64,000 bases of DNA from Syncephalis plumigaleata (GCA_025201365.1 JAIXMF010000009.1:744001-808000); one strand, 5' to 3'; numbered from the stretch's first letter, positions 10,652-24,475 are shown. The notes: generated by a model from the sequence alone, not told the origin. Translations and numbers: made by a program.

Positions 10652-12976
10652 ATGTCGGATCGATCAGGAAGTTACGAACGTACGCCAGACTATGACGATG
10701 GACGTGGCAGTAACGAGGTGCATACTGAATTCCGAGTAGATTTAACCTCGTCCTCTCATAGGAATGGCTTCAGTTCTTCAAAGGGAAATTACGGTGAACC
10801 ACTTGCACCACCTACCAATAACTACGGTAAACGAACATCAAGATGGATAGATGATGGACCGGATGGCTCGTCAGCATCGCATAGGAAGGAGCGTACGCGT
10901 CCTCGAGATGTTCATTCCTCGGATGATCGTGAAGCGAGCAAATACCACGATATAAAACAATTGGAAAGCGCCATCTTCGTTCAAATCATTTATAATGAAC
11001 TCATGCAAAAGTATGTTAAATCCAGTGGTGAGACAGCTTCCGCTAGAGTACTAGCCGAAGATATGGCAAAGGCACGTATATTGATGAAGGTGGACAATAT
11101 GGTGTCTCGAGTATCCGCTACCATAGGACAGCTGGGCGTATCACGTGTAAGTCTTCAATGGAACAGATGACAGAACCACATGCATAGAGTAGTAGCTTAT
11201 TATTGTACATTCATAGTGGGTGCCACCCGATGAGAAGAATACGGTGAGCAAAGCGATCATGGATAAAATGAGACGATCGAGTAGTTTCTTGCGTGTAATG
11301 GAGGATGTCATCGAGAAGTTTCAATGTACAGATGATCAATTTGCTCGTACTTTGAAAGCTGCTCTATCAGATGCTCGTAGCATGATTAAAGTAAGTGTGA
11401 TTACTGTGTTCTATTCATTGACATGTATATTGATTGATTACTTTATTCTATTCTATTAGTCCAACAGTTATGCACAATACTGGGAGGATGATAGAGTGAG
11501 CGAGGAGACACGACCACCATCATCATCCGATTCACATCACAGAACTAGTCATCGTGAACGTGAGTCAAGCAGCCAACAACGTCATCGTAGTAGTAGTCGA
11601 TATCGTGACAATGATAAATCTACGGTAACTATTGATATATTAGTGACTGTAGTAATATTGCTAATAGATTGTTCATATTAATAATGATTTAGACTTCTCA
11701 TTCACAGTCTAGTCGTAATCGTTCCTCGACTAGAGAGACATCTACTACATCCAACAATAACAACAACAACAATAATACATCATCATCTTGGGGTGATCCA
11801 GTTGTTGATGTTAATAAAGATACATGGAATGTATGGGGTAAACCAGAGAATAATGGCAATAATTCAAACTGGGATGCACCTGATACTCATGAGTCATCTA
11901 ATCAACAACAACAACAATCACAACAACAACAGCAAACTGTTAATCCAGCAACTCCAGTCTCATATCAACGGTATGTTTATAATGACTAGTTTTATTTCGT
12001 AGTATATCTAATACTATTCAATCATTAGATCTCCATCTCCTGCTCGTTCAATCTCCTCAACTCGAGGTACATCTAGTGTATCAGTGTTGGGTGCAGCGGC
12101 TAAAGCAGGTAAATCGTCACGTTCATCGCACACGATACCCAATACAGATGCCATGTCCACTACGCCACACAATATATCACCATTTGGTAAGGAGCACAGA
12201 CCGTCATCATCGGCCATTAGTGTTTCCTCCAACTCGCCCATGGGATCACCTAGACTACTAGGTGGTCATCAATCATCGATGATTGAGATACGAGATGAAG
12301 AGCAGCATCATCATAATGTTGTTAGACGGGCATCTCATGGATCGCAATCCATGCCTTATTCTACTACAACACCCGTGTCCAATCGATCTACCATCTCTGT
12401 CATGTCTACATCGGCTATATCCCACCTAATATGTCCATGCCATCTCATCCACCACATCCACCACAACCGATGCAACCTACTATGCCATCACCGATAACGC
12501 AGACTAGTATGACACCTAATTCACTAGGATCGATGCATTCTAATCAATCACCATCATCAGTATCGTCGTCAACTATGATGATGACAATGCCACCCAGCTA
12601 TAACAACTATACGACACCTATGGCACATACTGCACCATTATCCAATATGGGGCCACCATTGAACACTGCATCATCTCATTTCAATACGAGTCATCCCACG
12701 ATGATGGCGGCAGCATCACCATTAACACCATCCATGCCTGGCATGCACAACATGCCAATGCCTCATACTAACATGCCTCATAGTAATAATAGTAGTAATA
12801 CCAATAATAACAATGCCAATAGTAACAGTAATAGTAATAGTACTATCGGTGTATTAGATGAGGCAACATTAACGAGTGCCTATCTAAATGAATTGGAACA
12901 ACAACATTTGAAATACCTAATCGAGAAAATTCCAATTCATTTACGAAGAGCATTACTTACACGTTGGCTACAATGA
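10652..12976 (+). CDS. Helical-repeat family gene B with WG motifs
   Basis: Five exons (10652-11146, 11217-11390, 11460-11624, 11693-11970, 12029-12976) give about 687 residues. The start MSDRSGSYERTP is chosen over an upstream ATG at 10638 that adds four residues. Order: a Ser/Arg-rich disordered N-terminus; a helical segment from IKQLESAIF through ARVLAEDMAKARILMK to SMIK, similar to segments in genes A and C; an SR-rich stretch; a Trp-containing disordered stretch with SSWGD, WNVWGKP and SNWDAP; long Ser/Pro/Met/Asn-rich sequence; and a C-terminal HLKYLIEKIPIHLRR shared with genes A and C. One frame break near 12420 fits loss of a C in a C run. Function unknown; the low-complexity regions suggest an RNA- or condensate-associated protein, which is inference. 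Confidence 0.75.
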
Positions 12977-15900
12977 TTTCTGCTATTTTATCATATATCG
13001 TATATCATATATTACATCTCTTTGTCTTCTTCTCTCTTCTCTCTATTATGATACATCAATAAAAGACAATAGTATTTGATATCTATTAATTATTAATAGG
13101 ATAGTTAACACCTTGTTTTGCCACTACATCAGAGGCAAATGTGATATTCTCCTTTATTCACTAGCATGCTACGTATGACAGAAGCACGTTGGACATAGAT
13201 GCCGATGGAACACGTCATGTGAGATGTCAACAACAACAACAATAAGCCGACAAGGCGAGTTATCATTGGTCGTTGAACTGATGGCAAGACGTATGCAGCA
13301 CAAGCCATTCAGGGCACGAGTAACTGGACCATTTTCTACTACCTTTGTACACTAGCATTTTTGTGCCATTGTTCATGACGTCATCCACTCGAAATGAACT
13401 AGATGTCCTTGTGTAAATAATCCGGTAAGGTAAAGTGATGAAGAATGAGAGGAGGATACGTAGAAATGGAATCGAGTGTGTAAGTGACATTGCTAAACGC
13501 CGTCACCGTAAATCAAGCAGTAGAATCAACTCGCCTTATTTTATTAGGACAGTGTTAGCCATTGTTATTCATTTACCATGTGGACCTGCATTAACAGAAT
13601 AACATGCAATAGTTGCATCACTTACGCCAAATGCCAACATGTATAGTTTAAGATGGTTGACTTGTTCGCTATTGTTGCTGGGCAACCCTATACACATAGA
13701 CAGAGATATACGGATATACGGATATGAATTATAGAGATAGACATTCGTTGTTTATCCTGTTTGTTGCTGTTCTCTTCTTACTCTTCCCCCAACGAGCCAA
13801 GGATTGTTGAAACTTGCAATGATTTTTTTTCTACTATGAAGATGGCCGATGTTTAGTGCAAGGAAGCGATGCTTGTTCACGTGAACCTACTTGGCTGCAT
13901 TGATTGGATCCAAAGGAGCGAGCAAGCAAGCGAGCAAGGCCATGAATGTCATCGCTGGTTGGTGCTCACTCACACACAGAAGCACACATACACATTGGCT
14001 ATTTTCCTCCATTGTAAAGGCAGCAATGGCTACAGAATACAGCAGCAGCAAAGCTAGTCATCGGCATTTTTTATTGATTCTATAGATATGCTTATATCAC
14101 TATTTTCTTTCTTGGTATCACAGTAATAAATGGAATTACCATCTCTAGTCAACAGCGTGTACGCATGTGTATCTGAATACGTGTGCGGGGAGATGACACC
14201 GTTTGTCGATCGACATGCTAGTATATCACATAAATGATGTGGCATCTCCACGTTGAAATAAACGTATTGGGCAGGAGATGGTGGAATAGTTAGTTTTTGT
14301 TAATGCTACTCCCCCTTTTTGGTGAATGGTTCCTCCCTAATGGATTCCATATCAATACACGAATAAGTGCATACGTACATACGTACATACATACAGATAC
14401 TTTTGTGTGTGTGTATCTATCTCGCAGAGACACATAGACACATAGACACATAGGCATGCGTGCATGCGTGAGTGAGTGAGTGAAAATGAGCGAGTGAGCG
14501 AGTGAGCAAGAATGAGTGCAGGTGCAATGTACGAGGATGGTTGTTGCCACATGCCGAAAAAAAGCGAGAAAGCGAGAACATGACTGGTTTCAGCCTTTTG
14601 CTTCAATTATCATGGCACGCCTGCGCCACTGCCTTGTGCTCCTTTCCGCTTCAAGCCACGGGCAGTGGTGATGATGGTCAGCCATGCTACAAAATTAGTA
14701 ACGTGTATGTGTAGCATCTTCTTGCGATATCACACATGAATGAATGTATGGGTGTGGATAGGATAGGATAGATGGAAAGAGAGTGCGTGCGTGTATGTAT
14801 GTACGTATGAGGATCCTTTTCCCTCTCTCTCTCTCTGTTGCTCTCCTCTCCCTTCCCCTCTATCTGTTTTGATAATGTGTGTGTAGCCTAAATGGTAGTG
14901 TCAATCTATCCAGGACTATTACAATTATTACAATTATTGCAATTGCTACTACTACTGCTATAGCCACGCATACACACGGGGTCCATTTGCTCTGTTACCG
15001 TGCTCCTCTGCCTTTTACTCTCGTTCACGCTCACTTTATTTTTCCATCCCTTTTGTGCATCCAACGCACTGAACTCGCTTACTACTGCTTCTCTTTCTCT
15101 TCTTTAATAGTTTCTTCATTTATCACTATACTAGTCACGGCTACTGCTTACCTGCTTGTCGTTACCCTACTTTACTCCATTTGCTTAGAACCTTACTCTC
15201 TCACTCTCTCACTCTCACTCACTCTTCCATATACGTTTCGCGATCATTTACCCATCTCGTTCCATTGTTCGTTCGCTCGTTCTATTGCTTGTTCGTTCAT
15301 TGAGTTGGTTACAACTACTATTGCAAGTTACTCTTACAACTCGTTTACTACTCGTGCATATTCGTCTTCTTACCGGCTTGTCCACGGTGTTATCTCCACG
15401 CTTACTGACTAGACCGGGTTTATTTGTCTCATTGCATTGGCTCATTCTCTCGGCTATCCTCATCTCCTATACCACCACTACTACTTGCTGTTTAGACAAG
15501 AAATAGTCTATACTATTTACTATATTCCGTTATATCTACGAAGAATACAAACTCATTCACTCACTCACTCACTCACATATAACCTTCCTTTTGACCTTGT
15601 AAGGTGAGGTCTCTCTTAGCATATTACCACTATTATTATTATTATTCCTTGGCTTGTCTATCTTTCCATTATCATAGACGCCTTGACCATTCATCACTAT
15701 TACGATTATTATCTATAATAGTAGTAGCATTTATCGGATTACTACTTTTATCGATTATAGTTGCTTCCTTTTCTCGTTTTTCTTTCCATTCAACGCCATA
15801 GATTGATTTACTCCATTGTGACGCATATCAGCGTTTATCTTATTCGTGGTTATTGTTATTGTTGTTACTGTTGTCGTACTAACATCAACCTATACGCATA

Positions 15901-16548
15901 CACACATACATACATACATCATACATACATAAGCACATACTGCTACACCACTGTTACTAGTACTTGTAGTAGTAGAAGTAGTAGTAGTAGTACCAGTTTA
16001 TCAACGCACCCACCCATTCACATTTAAACACAAACGCACACACACGTTTGCCTTGTGTTCACGGGTCTGTTCGCCACTCTTTCCCCTCTTCCCCTTCTGT
16101 TATTGAGTGAAAAGACGTCACATTCATCTTATCTATATTGATATACATACATATACATATACACACACTTGGTTGTTATTGTTATACGATCAATCCATAT
16201 ATATATTGTATATTGATTGATTACCGACAATTTGGCTTACCTTGGTTCGCGTTTTCGGAGTTTTAACTTGGGACGTGATATTGTGGACCGTGTCTCTTTC
16301 TCTCTCGCTCACTCGCTTCTATTTTGTGTAGTCTGTGTGTTTGTGCTGTGTGTGTGTGATTGACTCATTATCGTCACAATCGTCATTCTTAGTGGATTGC
16401 TACTCTTCACCTTGAACGCAACATCTCAACATTCCTTCTTATTCTGATTCCTCGAATTTTGTGTATCTTTCCTTTTTAAAACACACTCACCTACCATAAA
16501 TATCGTTCGTTGGTTCTTTTTTAGTCGACTATTAGAATTGTCTCTAGT
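12977..16548. other. Long gene-free stretch with simple repeats
   Basis: After the gene B polyadenylation-like site (AATAAA near 13058) there are 3.5 kb without a supported gene. It holds runs such as GTGAGTGAGTGAG near 14470, ACTCACTCACTCACTC near 15560, pyrimidine tracts near 14830, and CATA/ACAC repeats near 15900. Frames on both strands are driven by these repeats. The last several hundred bases are probably the promoter and 5' leader of gene C. Confidence 0.5.
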
Positions 16549-17022
16549 ATGGAATACGCTATGAACAACCGTAATCAGCCTACTATTCATTTCTGGCCCA
16601 ATCCTGGTGTGATGCCTATGATGGTGCCTGCTGCTACTGCTGCTGCTGCTACATCATCAGCATCTGCTACGACAAAGAGTCGTATGGCACCTATCAATGC
16701 ACACACTCGTGCAAGGGTGGCGACTATGCCACCAGGCAACTATGGTTATGCCAATCACTCACAGTTGATGCATCATCATGTACGTATGCTGCCATCTTCG
16801 GCATCATCCGTTTCCTCCAATGCATCCACTGTTTCTTCATCTTCCCCTCCACCAATGCATGCTCCATCTCACCACCATCACCATCATCAACATCAACATC
16901 AACATCAACATCATCAACACCAGCAGCAGCAGCACCAGCACCAACAGCAGCAACATTCTCATCATTTACATCATCCTCATCCTCATCATCTTCAACAACA
17001 ACAACAACATCACCAGCAGCAG

Positions 17023-17054
<32 letters not shown>

Positions 17055-18514
17055 TCAACATCAGCAACATCACCATGCACATCATGCTACTTCACACCCA
17101 ACTCAAATGTCCCCTCAGGCTCATTCCAATTTACCTACACTAACCAGTGCTGTAAATACTCAACCGCATACGACATCGTCATCGATGCTATCCACCACGC
17201 CTGTTGTAGCACAGAGCTATATGGGATCATCGGAAGATGCTCAGGATATATCACCACAAATGGCGGGTGACTTGGCCCACAAGGCGTTCAAGCAAATGCT
17301 ACTTCATCTTATCTTGACTGGCTACAAGTCACGTAGCGGAAGAGCAACGACACCCGAGGAAATTGCCCGTGATCTATCCAATGGTGATATGGCCGACAAG
17401 TTACGACGTGAAACTGAAGTGAAGATGATGGGTGCCTTTAAAATGCTAAAACTAGATAATGTAAGTGATGCTTGCTATTATTAATTAATCAATTAACTAA
17501 TATGTCTTATTGTTGTAGAAGGTACACGGTAAACTTAAAACGGACATCCTACACCGAGTGGAGGCCATGATTAACAACCGAGCACTTTTACACCACAATG
17601 TATATGTGACAGCAGTGGCTCTGGGCAAGAAGGATGACAAGCAATTTGCCGCTCGTATTATGGAGGCATGGAATATTACCGATAAGGCTTTAAAGGTAAG
17701 CGAATTATATCATGGATATACATATACATTTCTAATCAATATTCAACGTTTCATTGTAGAAGACCACCACATTACGTCGTCTCGTTCGTACGGCTTCTTG
17801 GGCTGCCGGTACCACTACCTCTAACCATTCATCGCAGGTTACTAGTGCGGACACTGCCAACATACTTCAGTCGATTAATTCCGGTCTAGCTAGATCGATG
17901 CCAAATGCTACGTCGACCTCAATGCTTAATGATGCTAATGCCATGGCGGCAGTCAATGCACATATGGCATCATTGGATCATCATTGGTGAGTGGTGTACG
18001 ACGACAACCATATCAATCATGATGTGTAACTAACTCGTGATTCCCCTCCCCTTTTTTGTTCATCTCTATTTCTTTATCTAGTCATTGGAATATGTCACCA
18101 ACAGTTGAGAAGCCCATGCCTAACATGTATCAAGAAGCAAAGACTGCCTCTGCTACCACGACCGGTCATAATGATAGCAACAATCTATCAAAGTACAATC
18201 ACTCGGTTGAAGGTGAAAACATGTGGCTCGACTATCTTACCTCGATGGAACATAAACATCTGTGCTATCTTGTATCCAAAGTGCCGGAACACCTGAGAGT
18301 GGCCATGTTCCAAGGATTGTATCCACGCTTACGAGAACAATACCCAACCCTGCGTACCTCAGCCTCTCATCCTACACTTTCAGCTACACAGAAGCAACAG
18401 CAGCAACAAGCACAGCAACAAGCACAACAGCAACAGCAGCAACAGCAACCATTCCCACATTCATCCCGTGCTGCACAAATGGTTGACTATGCACACGTCT
18501 ATCGTCCCATGTAA
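16549..18514 (+). CDS. Helical-repeat family gene C (His/Gln-rich)
   Basis: Four exons (16549-17460, 17519-17695, 17760-17986, 18082-18514) join in frame to 582 residues with no breaks. The N-terminal third is disordered and very rich in His and Gln (about residues 105-180). A helical segment follows, keyed by PEEIARDLSNGDMADKLRRE and continuing across the first intron to the end of exon 2; IA..LSNG is identical in gene A. The C-terminal region has MEHKHLCYLVSKVPEHLR, matching genes A and B, and then a Gln-rich tail. No catalytic motif is seen. The His/Gln tract can act as a metal-binding or phase-separating region, but that is inference. Confidence 0.8.
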
Positions 18515-19690
18515 TATTGCAATTGTGTGTAGTCAGTAATTGCCACTATGATCATCACTACTACTACAGACATACTATACTATACCCTCTATAGACTTTT
18601 GATGGATATATATATATGTGTGTATGTATGTGTGTGTGTATGTTGGTTCATTTATATTTGTTTTATCATCTTATTTCAGTGTCGTCAATTCCTTCTGACT
18701 TATATTACTATCACTATTGCTATTATTACTATTACCATTTAGAATGGAGAATGGTATTATGTATACAGTATGAGAGTGAGTGTGTGCTATAGTTGTATAC
18801 GATTAAAGTAAATGTGAATTACACTTACGTATAACAACAACACACCACCACCATCGTCATCATCATCAATGACCATCAATTCTCTCTAGAAGAGGAGAGG
18901 CTTCATTAATTGATAGATTAATCAATTAAACTTGTCAATAGTCATTGATTAGTAGTAGTAGTAGCAGTAGTAGTAGTAGCAGTAGTAGTTATACGCTTTA
19001 TTCCATTTCTTTTTTCATTCCTTTCTCATCTCATCTCGCTCTTCTGTTCGTACTTGTTTCTGTTAGTTTGTTAGTTTGTCCGCGTTTCCATTATTATTCC
19101 TCATCATGTTCTCTTTCTTTTTGTGAGTACGAATATGTGTGTCTGTCTGTGTAGAACAAGGTCGTTCATAAATCTTTAAGACAATTATTATATAATGTGC
19201 CTTCATCATTACAAGTGTACGTGTTATCCTATCAATGAATTGACATTAATATTATGAATGGAATACAACAATGTAAAAGTACAATCCTTTGTATTCTATG
19301 ATGTAATCATATTTATTCGATCTATCTCACGATGAATCTACAAGATCTTTGTTGTTGTTGTTTTACGGATCTCTGCATTGTTCATCGATCTTTATCTTGA
19401 AATTCATCGAATGTTCATTGTTACCATTTCGATTTATCAATCATGTCTATCATGTATATTTAAGTATTCAATAGCAATCTTACCTCATACTAAACTAGTA
19501 TCTCTTCTATTAATGAATAAATTTGATTTATTATAGTAAAAATAGATTTATATCTTCACTATACATACACGCATGCACATACGCAGTCTACATAATACAT
19601 AGAATCATAATTCAAATATAATAATATAAATGAAAGCAAATAATACGCTACTAATAATAGTGTTAACATCATACAAGTACAATGCTACTA
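18515..19690. other. Gene-free stretch between two convergent 3' ends
   Basis: This 1.2-kb interval follows gene C and precedes the stop codon of the minus-strand Gag1-like gene. It contains GTGT and AGT simple repeats (about 18620 and 18950) and AATAAA-like signals. No supported gene. Confidence 0.5.
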
Positions 19691-20500
19691 TTAACGATGT
19701 GCTGACTTGCTATAATGCTCGATATCTCTAATAGCCTGTGCTGATGGCAAGGGTGGCGGTGCTGGTGTAGCATCGGTCGTCACGAGGGTGTCACCTACAA
19801 CACGGAAGGTCGACAATGACATGGGCGATATACAATTGGCAGTATCGGGTGGTGGTGATCCAAAGGTTGGCTGTGGCATAGGCAATGCTGCTTCAGAGGC
19901 TGCCGCAGCCTCCATCCACAATCCATCTCGCTTCCAACCATGAACAATTACTTTTATCTAGTAAATGATAGCAAATTAGTATATATATATATATCAACTT
20001 TACTATGCTTGCTTACCACATGATTCAATGGAATTGGTAGGCTAATGTACGTCGATGTCGAATAAGATGATCGTAAATGACACCGTAATTCTCCGGTATG
20101 AATTTGCGTAATTGCGGTGCTGATGCTGATGATGATGCTGATGATAGATGATTAGTATCATTATCGGTGTCAGTACAATGATCATGATCAATAACCGGTT
20201 CGTCTGTATCTAATACAAGCTTAGAATGCGGTAGACCTTGCATCCATTCTCGCCGTTGTGCTTCCCAGTGTTCAAGTCCGGCGAGGGGAGTGGCAGTCTG
20301 ATTCATAGACGACACTACGGGTTCACTACAAGATTTGTCATGGGACGACGACAAGTCCTTCATAACCAGTCGTTCACCATTGCAATGGTGTAGCACTTGC
20401 TTTGATTCCTTACACGGCAGCATAGGCACTAGTCGTTTCCTCGTTGGTGTATTAAAACAACAGTATGCTCTGTAGGTTGTACCCACTAGGCCCAAGTGAA
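19691..20500 (-). CDS. Gag1-like clamp domain protein (DUF4050), 5' end unresolved
   Basis: Two exons encode a fungal protein with a Gag1-like clamp (DUF4050) signature: YCCFNTPTRKRL near the start, HWEAQRREWMQG, then RKFIPENYGVIYDHLIRHRR leading across an intron at about 20020-19960 into IKVIVHGWKRDGLW, and a Pro/Ala-rich tail ending in SKSAHR. One frame break just before the intron fits loss of a C (expected LAYPIPLNHV). The upstream boundary at about 20500 is a clear splice acceptor (long pyrimidine tract ending in CCAG), so at least one earlier exon with the start codon lies between 20500 and 21000; I could not place it in frame. The molecular role of the family is poorly known. Confidence 0.65.
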
Positions 20501-21287
20501 CTGGCGAATAAAGAGAAGGACGAGAGATGGATAGAAGGGAAGAAAGAAAGAAAGAAGGAAAGAAAGAATCAAGTCAATATCTAAGGTAACGAGGGAAAGA
20601 AAAAAGAAAGAAGTCAAGTAATGGGAGGCTAATCACCACAAGAATAGAAATGATATCAAGGAAACACAAATACAGCAGATACAAGTTACAAGCTTTCTCT
20701 TTCCTTGTACAACTCGTTACCTGTACTGGACACGAAATACTGAAAGACTATCTATAAAGAACATAGGAAATGGGAGTGATGTCGTAATAATGACGACAAT
20801 GTTGATAATCAATGTTAGATAGTTATAGGCAATAATGGTAGTAGTAGAATTGGATTAGTAAATCGATAGATAGAAAGAAGGAATCAGTCAATGGTTTATA
20901 TACTACAAAGACTTGACTCTATTAATCAACGGTTCAATAGACGACGAGTAATAAATGAATAAATGATTGACATTGGAGTAAAGTGAATAAAAGAACGTGA
21001 ATATTCTCGGATCGATCATTTCCGAGATGATGCATTTTATATATGATTGATGCTCGCTATCACTATTATTATTATTGTTATATTATCGGTTACGCGATTA
21101 CGTTTAGGTTCCTTCTTCTTACTCTCCTCTCCTCCTGCTCTCTTATTAGTATAGTTTGTGTTGACCGGTCTATCTCTTTTATTAGTTGCCAGTGTATTGA
21201 CTATCTCTAATAGACGTCATTGCTATTGCCATTGTTATATTGCTTAGTATTTACTAGTTAGCTACTCTTGCTCTGATTAAAAGCAAC
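20501..21287. other. Upstream region of the Gag1-like gene and PEX7
   Basis: The interval between divergent genes. On the plus strand it has purine runs (GAAAGAAAGAAAG near 20550), which on the minus strand form the pyrimidine tract before the Gag1-like splice acceptor. It should contain the missing first exon of that gene and the PEX7 promoter. Confidence 0.4.
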
Positions 21288-22497
21288 ATGTTTGCATTTC
21301 GTACTCAAGGTTACAATGGCTATTCAGTAAGTGAATAAATAGGAATAATATAGCAAAGTTATTAATGACGTGTCTATAGGTTAAATTTAGTCCATTCTTT
21401 GAGGATCGTATAGCTTGCGCGTCTGCCGCTAACTTTGGCCTAGTTGGCAATGGTCGTCTATGGGTGTTACGTAGTGGTACTGGACCGCAAGGCATGGACG
21501 TGGAGAAACTGTAATATAATTGCCACGAACTATATGTGTGTATTCATTTGAGAGTGTATTACTTATGATAGGATGCTTGTTTGTTTTCTACTTGTTAGCT
21601 ATGACACGCAAGATGGTTTATACGATTTGGCATGGAGTGAACAACACGAGAATCAACTTGTAACGGGTAGTGGTGATGGATCTATTAAGCTATGGGATAT
21701 TACATTATCAGTGAGTAGTAGTAGTAGTAGTAGGAATACCATTGACTATATAATAGCTCATTCATCATCATCATCATCAATCGATGATAGGAATTTCCCG
21801 TTCAAATTGGACAGAACATACAAAGGAGGTGTATTCGGTGAATTGGAATCTTATTCGTAAGGATACGTTCTTGTCAGCTTCATGGGATCTTACTGTTAAA
21901 TGGGTGAGTAGTATTAGTATAATACTGATATAGTCATTAATTATTATGTAGTGGCTACCTGAACGACGTGAATCATTGGCTACATTTGCTAATCATCAAC
22001 ATTGCGTCTATGAAGCAATCTGGTCACCGCAAGAGGCCGATGTATTCGCTAGTGCATGTGGTGACCGAATTGTACGTGTATGGGATGTACGACGACCCGG
22101 TCAACCTGCCATGACCATTCATGGACATCAAGGCGAAGTGCTATCGCTCGATTGGAACAAGTATCAACCGCATACGATTGCCACGGGATCAGTCGATAAA
22201 ACCATTCGTGTATGGGATGCTCGTCGACCTGATCGTGAACTAAGCTGCGCACTAGGTCATGAGTATGCCGTGCGTCGTGTACGCTACTCGCCGCATCATC
22301 CTAATGTGTTGGCCAGTGCCTCCTACGACATGACCGTACGTGTATGGGATATGGTAGCGGGTGGTGGCACTGCACAACTCGTCAATAGCTATAATGCACA
22401 CACGGAATTCGTATTGGGTATTGATTGGAATTTATACCGACCGGATGAATTGGCTACATGTGCCTGGGATGAGCAAGTACATATTATTCGATCATGA
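21288..22497 (+). CDS. PEX7: PEX7, peroxisomal targeting signal 2 receptor
   Basis: Cytosolic WD40 receptor that binds PTS2-bearing matrix enzymes and delivers them to the peroxisomal import machinery. Exons: 21288-21326, 21380-21510, 21599-21903, 21952-22497. The start [19 protein letters not shown] is typical of PEX7. WD repeats with Trp-Asp ends are visible: [56 protein letters not shown] and [10 protein letters not shown]. Length (about 340 residues) suits the family. One frame break at about 21815 separates KLDR from [14 protein letters not shown]; flanking blocks are both conserved, so an assembly error is likely. RPP40 is convergent downstream. Confidence 0.93.
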
Positions 22498-22658
22498 ACA
22501 TTGTAGATGATTGAGATCCATTTGAGATCAGCATCCACTATGTATTCTAATGTTAGTAAGAGACAACAAAGAAAAAGTAACAGCAACAGCAATAAATGGA
22601 AACAGTATGATTATTGCTTATTTTAATTTATTGAAAATAAACTATCCAACATCATACA

Positions 22659-24343
22659 TTAATTATAGGTGTCTTGACTGCAAACATCTTGGTAGAGAAG
22701 ATATGTGCCATCCTTCCATACAATAAATGTATAATTATTCTCGCCACTCGTCAAGTGACCATGTTCGTGGTGAGCCCATGATACTGGTGCATCGGCAAAT
22801 CCCCACACATGCACTGCTGCCCATGGTAATGCCAAATCATCGAGTGTTTGCCTATCGAGCATCACAGTAATGAATAGGAAGCAATCTATATTAATGTAAA
22901 ATAATACACCACTTACCAGACACCCATTAGCGTACGATGAATGTGTTCCGACGTGATTAATCCTTTCCATTGACATTGATATCCGTCAGAGATGGTATAC
23001 GGTTCGGGTACTTGATAGACGGCGATGAACGGATCAACCTCTTGACCTTGACGCATTCTATTATTAGTATTAGTAATAATATTAGCAATGCTTGTACCTA
23101 TATAGTAAATATTGCTTACCGATCTGCATTACACGCCACCATACCAAGCCATTCGCGTAGCTCCAATGCATCATTTTCCCAATTGTCGTAATGCGAACTA
23201 TCAGCTGGTAACCCGGTATTGCTACGATTGTCATTCAATCGATGTCGTTTACGTTTGTTGAGCGTAAATATTGGATTGGATTCGACATTTTTACTGTGAT
23301 CAGTATCGGGTGCACTAGTCGTTAAATCTTTACGTAATACATCCATGTCGGGGATCTTCAAATCACGACATAGACCTGCATTACGTGGTAGTGTCTTTTT
23401 AATAGCATTGACCGATGGAGGAAATGTAATATCAGCGTAGTTGCCTATAATTAATATATAAATATGCGTGTCTAATGATTATAATAATAGTCTATGCCAC
23501 TAACCTTGGTAGGAACGAGTAATGAAGAATCGTATAGGTTGCTTATAGTTATTCTCGAAACACCAACGTATCCGATCGTATAGCTTTTTACCAGGCTTCA
23601 TGGCAGCCAGTGTCAAATCCAATCTAATGACTAAATATTTACTGTTAATATCAATATCCTATAGTAAGCAATATAAACAAATCATTACCGAATTTCTGTG
23701 GATGTCGTTTTGAAAAGTGCGATGGTCGACCGTCCAATCCTAGTTTCTCGTAGGTATCCTTTGTAACATTAAGGATAAGGTGACCTAATTGGATTTATTA
23801 TTAGTATCGGTGCATTATTCTCATTGTAAGCTAATTGCCTGTAGCATCCAGAGCGACGACATCATCCTGATCGATTTGTGCACCTACACTAATAGCGATG
23901 ACACTTGTCGCTTCTAGTGATAATCAGAGGATAAGTATAGGCAGAAGATAAATGAATAATACACGTTACCACGCACTATTACGAATATATTGTGTAATGA
24001 ATTCAGGCTGGATAAAGTAGGTTAGCGGTAGGTTAACGTCGTAATAAAATGCAGTCTGGTCCGGACTGCCGTCTAACAACTGCTCGCCACCTATAGCGAG
24101 CCAGCTGGGCGGTGGTTGTGGTGCTCGTGCTAAAGGCAGAAATACTTGTAGCTATAACATAAGAAGAGGAAAGTAAGTTGATATATAAATAGATATAGCA
24201 ACATAAAAGTGTATGTAACTTACTGCATGATTAAAGTAATGATCCCGAATAATACGCTCGTGTCTAGAACGTGGCCAGGTCAAAGAAGCCTGCGTAATTA
24301 GTGTACGCGTCGTCGTTGTCGTGGAAGGTGGTTTGAAAGACAT
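22659..24343 (-). CDS. RPP40: RPP40, protein subunit of nuclear RNase P/MRP
   Basis: Homologue of the p40 subunit of nuclear ribonuclease P and RNase MRP, which process tRNA 5' leaders and pre-rRNA. About eight exons. Matches to the family: GHLILNVTKDTYEKLGLDGR followed by PSHFSKRHPQKFVIRLDL, then YDRIRWCFENN, LELREWLGMVACNADR, FIAVYQVPEP, GYQCQWKGLITSEHIHRTL, and the diagnostic C-terminal block WAAVHVWGFADAPVSWAHHE followed by HGHLTSGENNYTFIVW. The start MSFKPPSTTT at 24343 is the first ATG of the first exon. The next gene on the same strand is the subtilase relic, whose 3' end lies only about 130 bases upstream. Confidence 0.9.
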
Positions 24344-24475
24344 GATGAAGATGATTAAAATAAATGATTGTTTTTACTTTTTTTCTTTTATTTATGACAT
24401 GCGAGAACATTTATGCCATTAATTCGTTAATAATGCAATAAAGGTTTATTGTTGTATATATGTTATCAAGTAAGA

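Noticed and set aside
14290-14610. Frames rich in His, Ser and Leu near 14.3-14.6 kb
   Set aside because: They come from GAGT and GACACATA simple repeats and have no splice context or motif.
16724-17143. Asp/Val-rich and Ile/Asn-rich frames around 16.7-17.1 kb
   Set aside because: They are other-frame readings of the CAN repeats that encode the His/Gln tract of family gene C.
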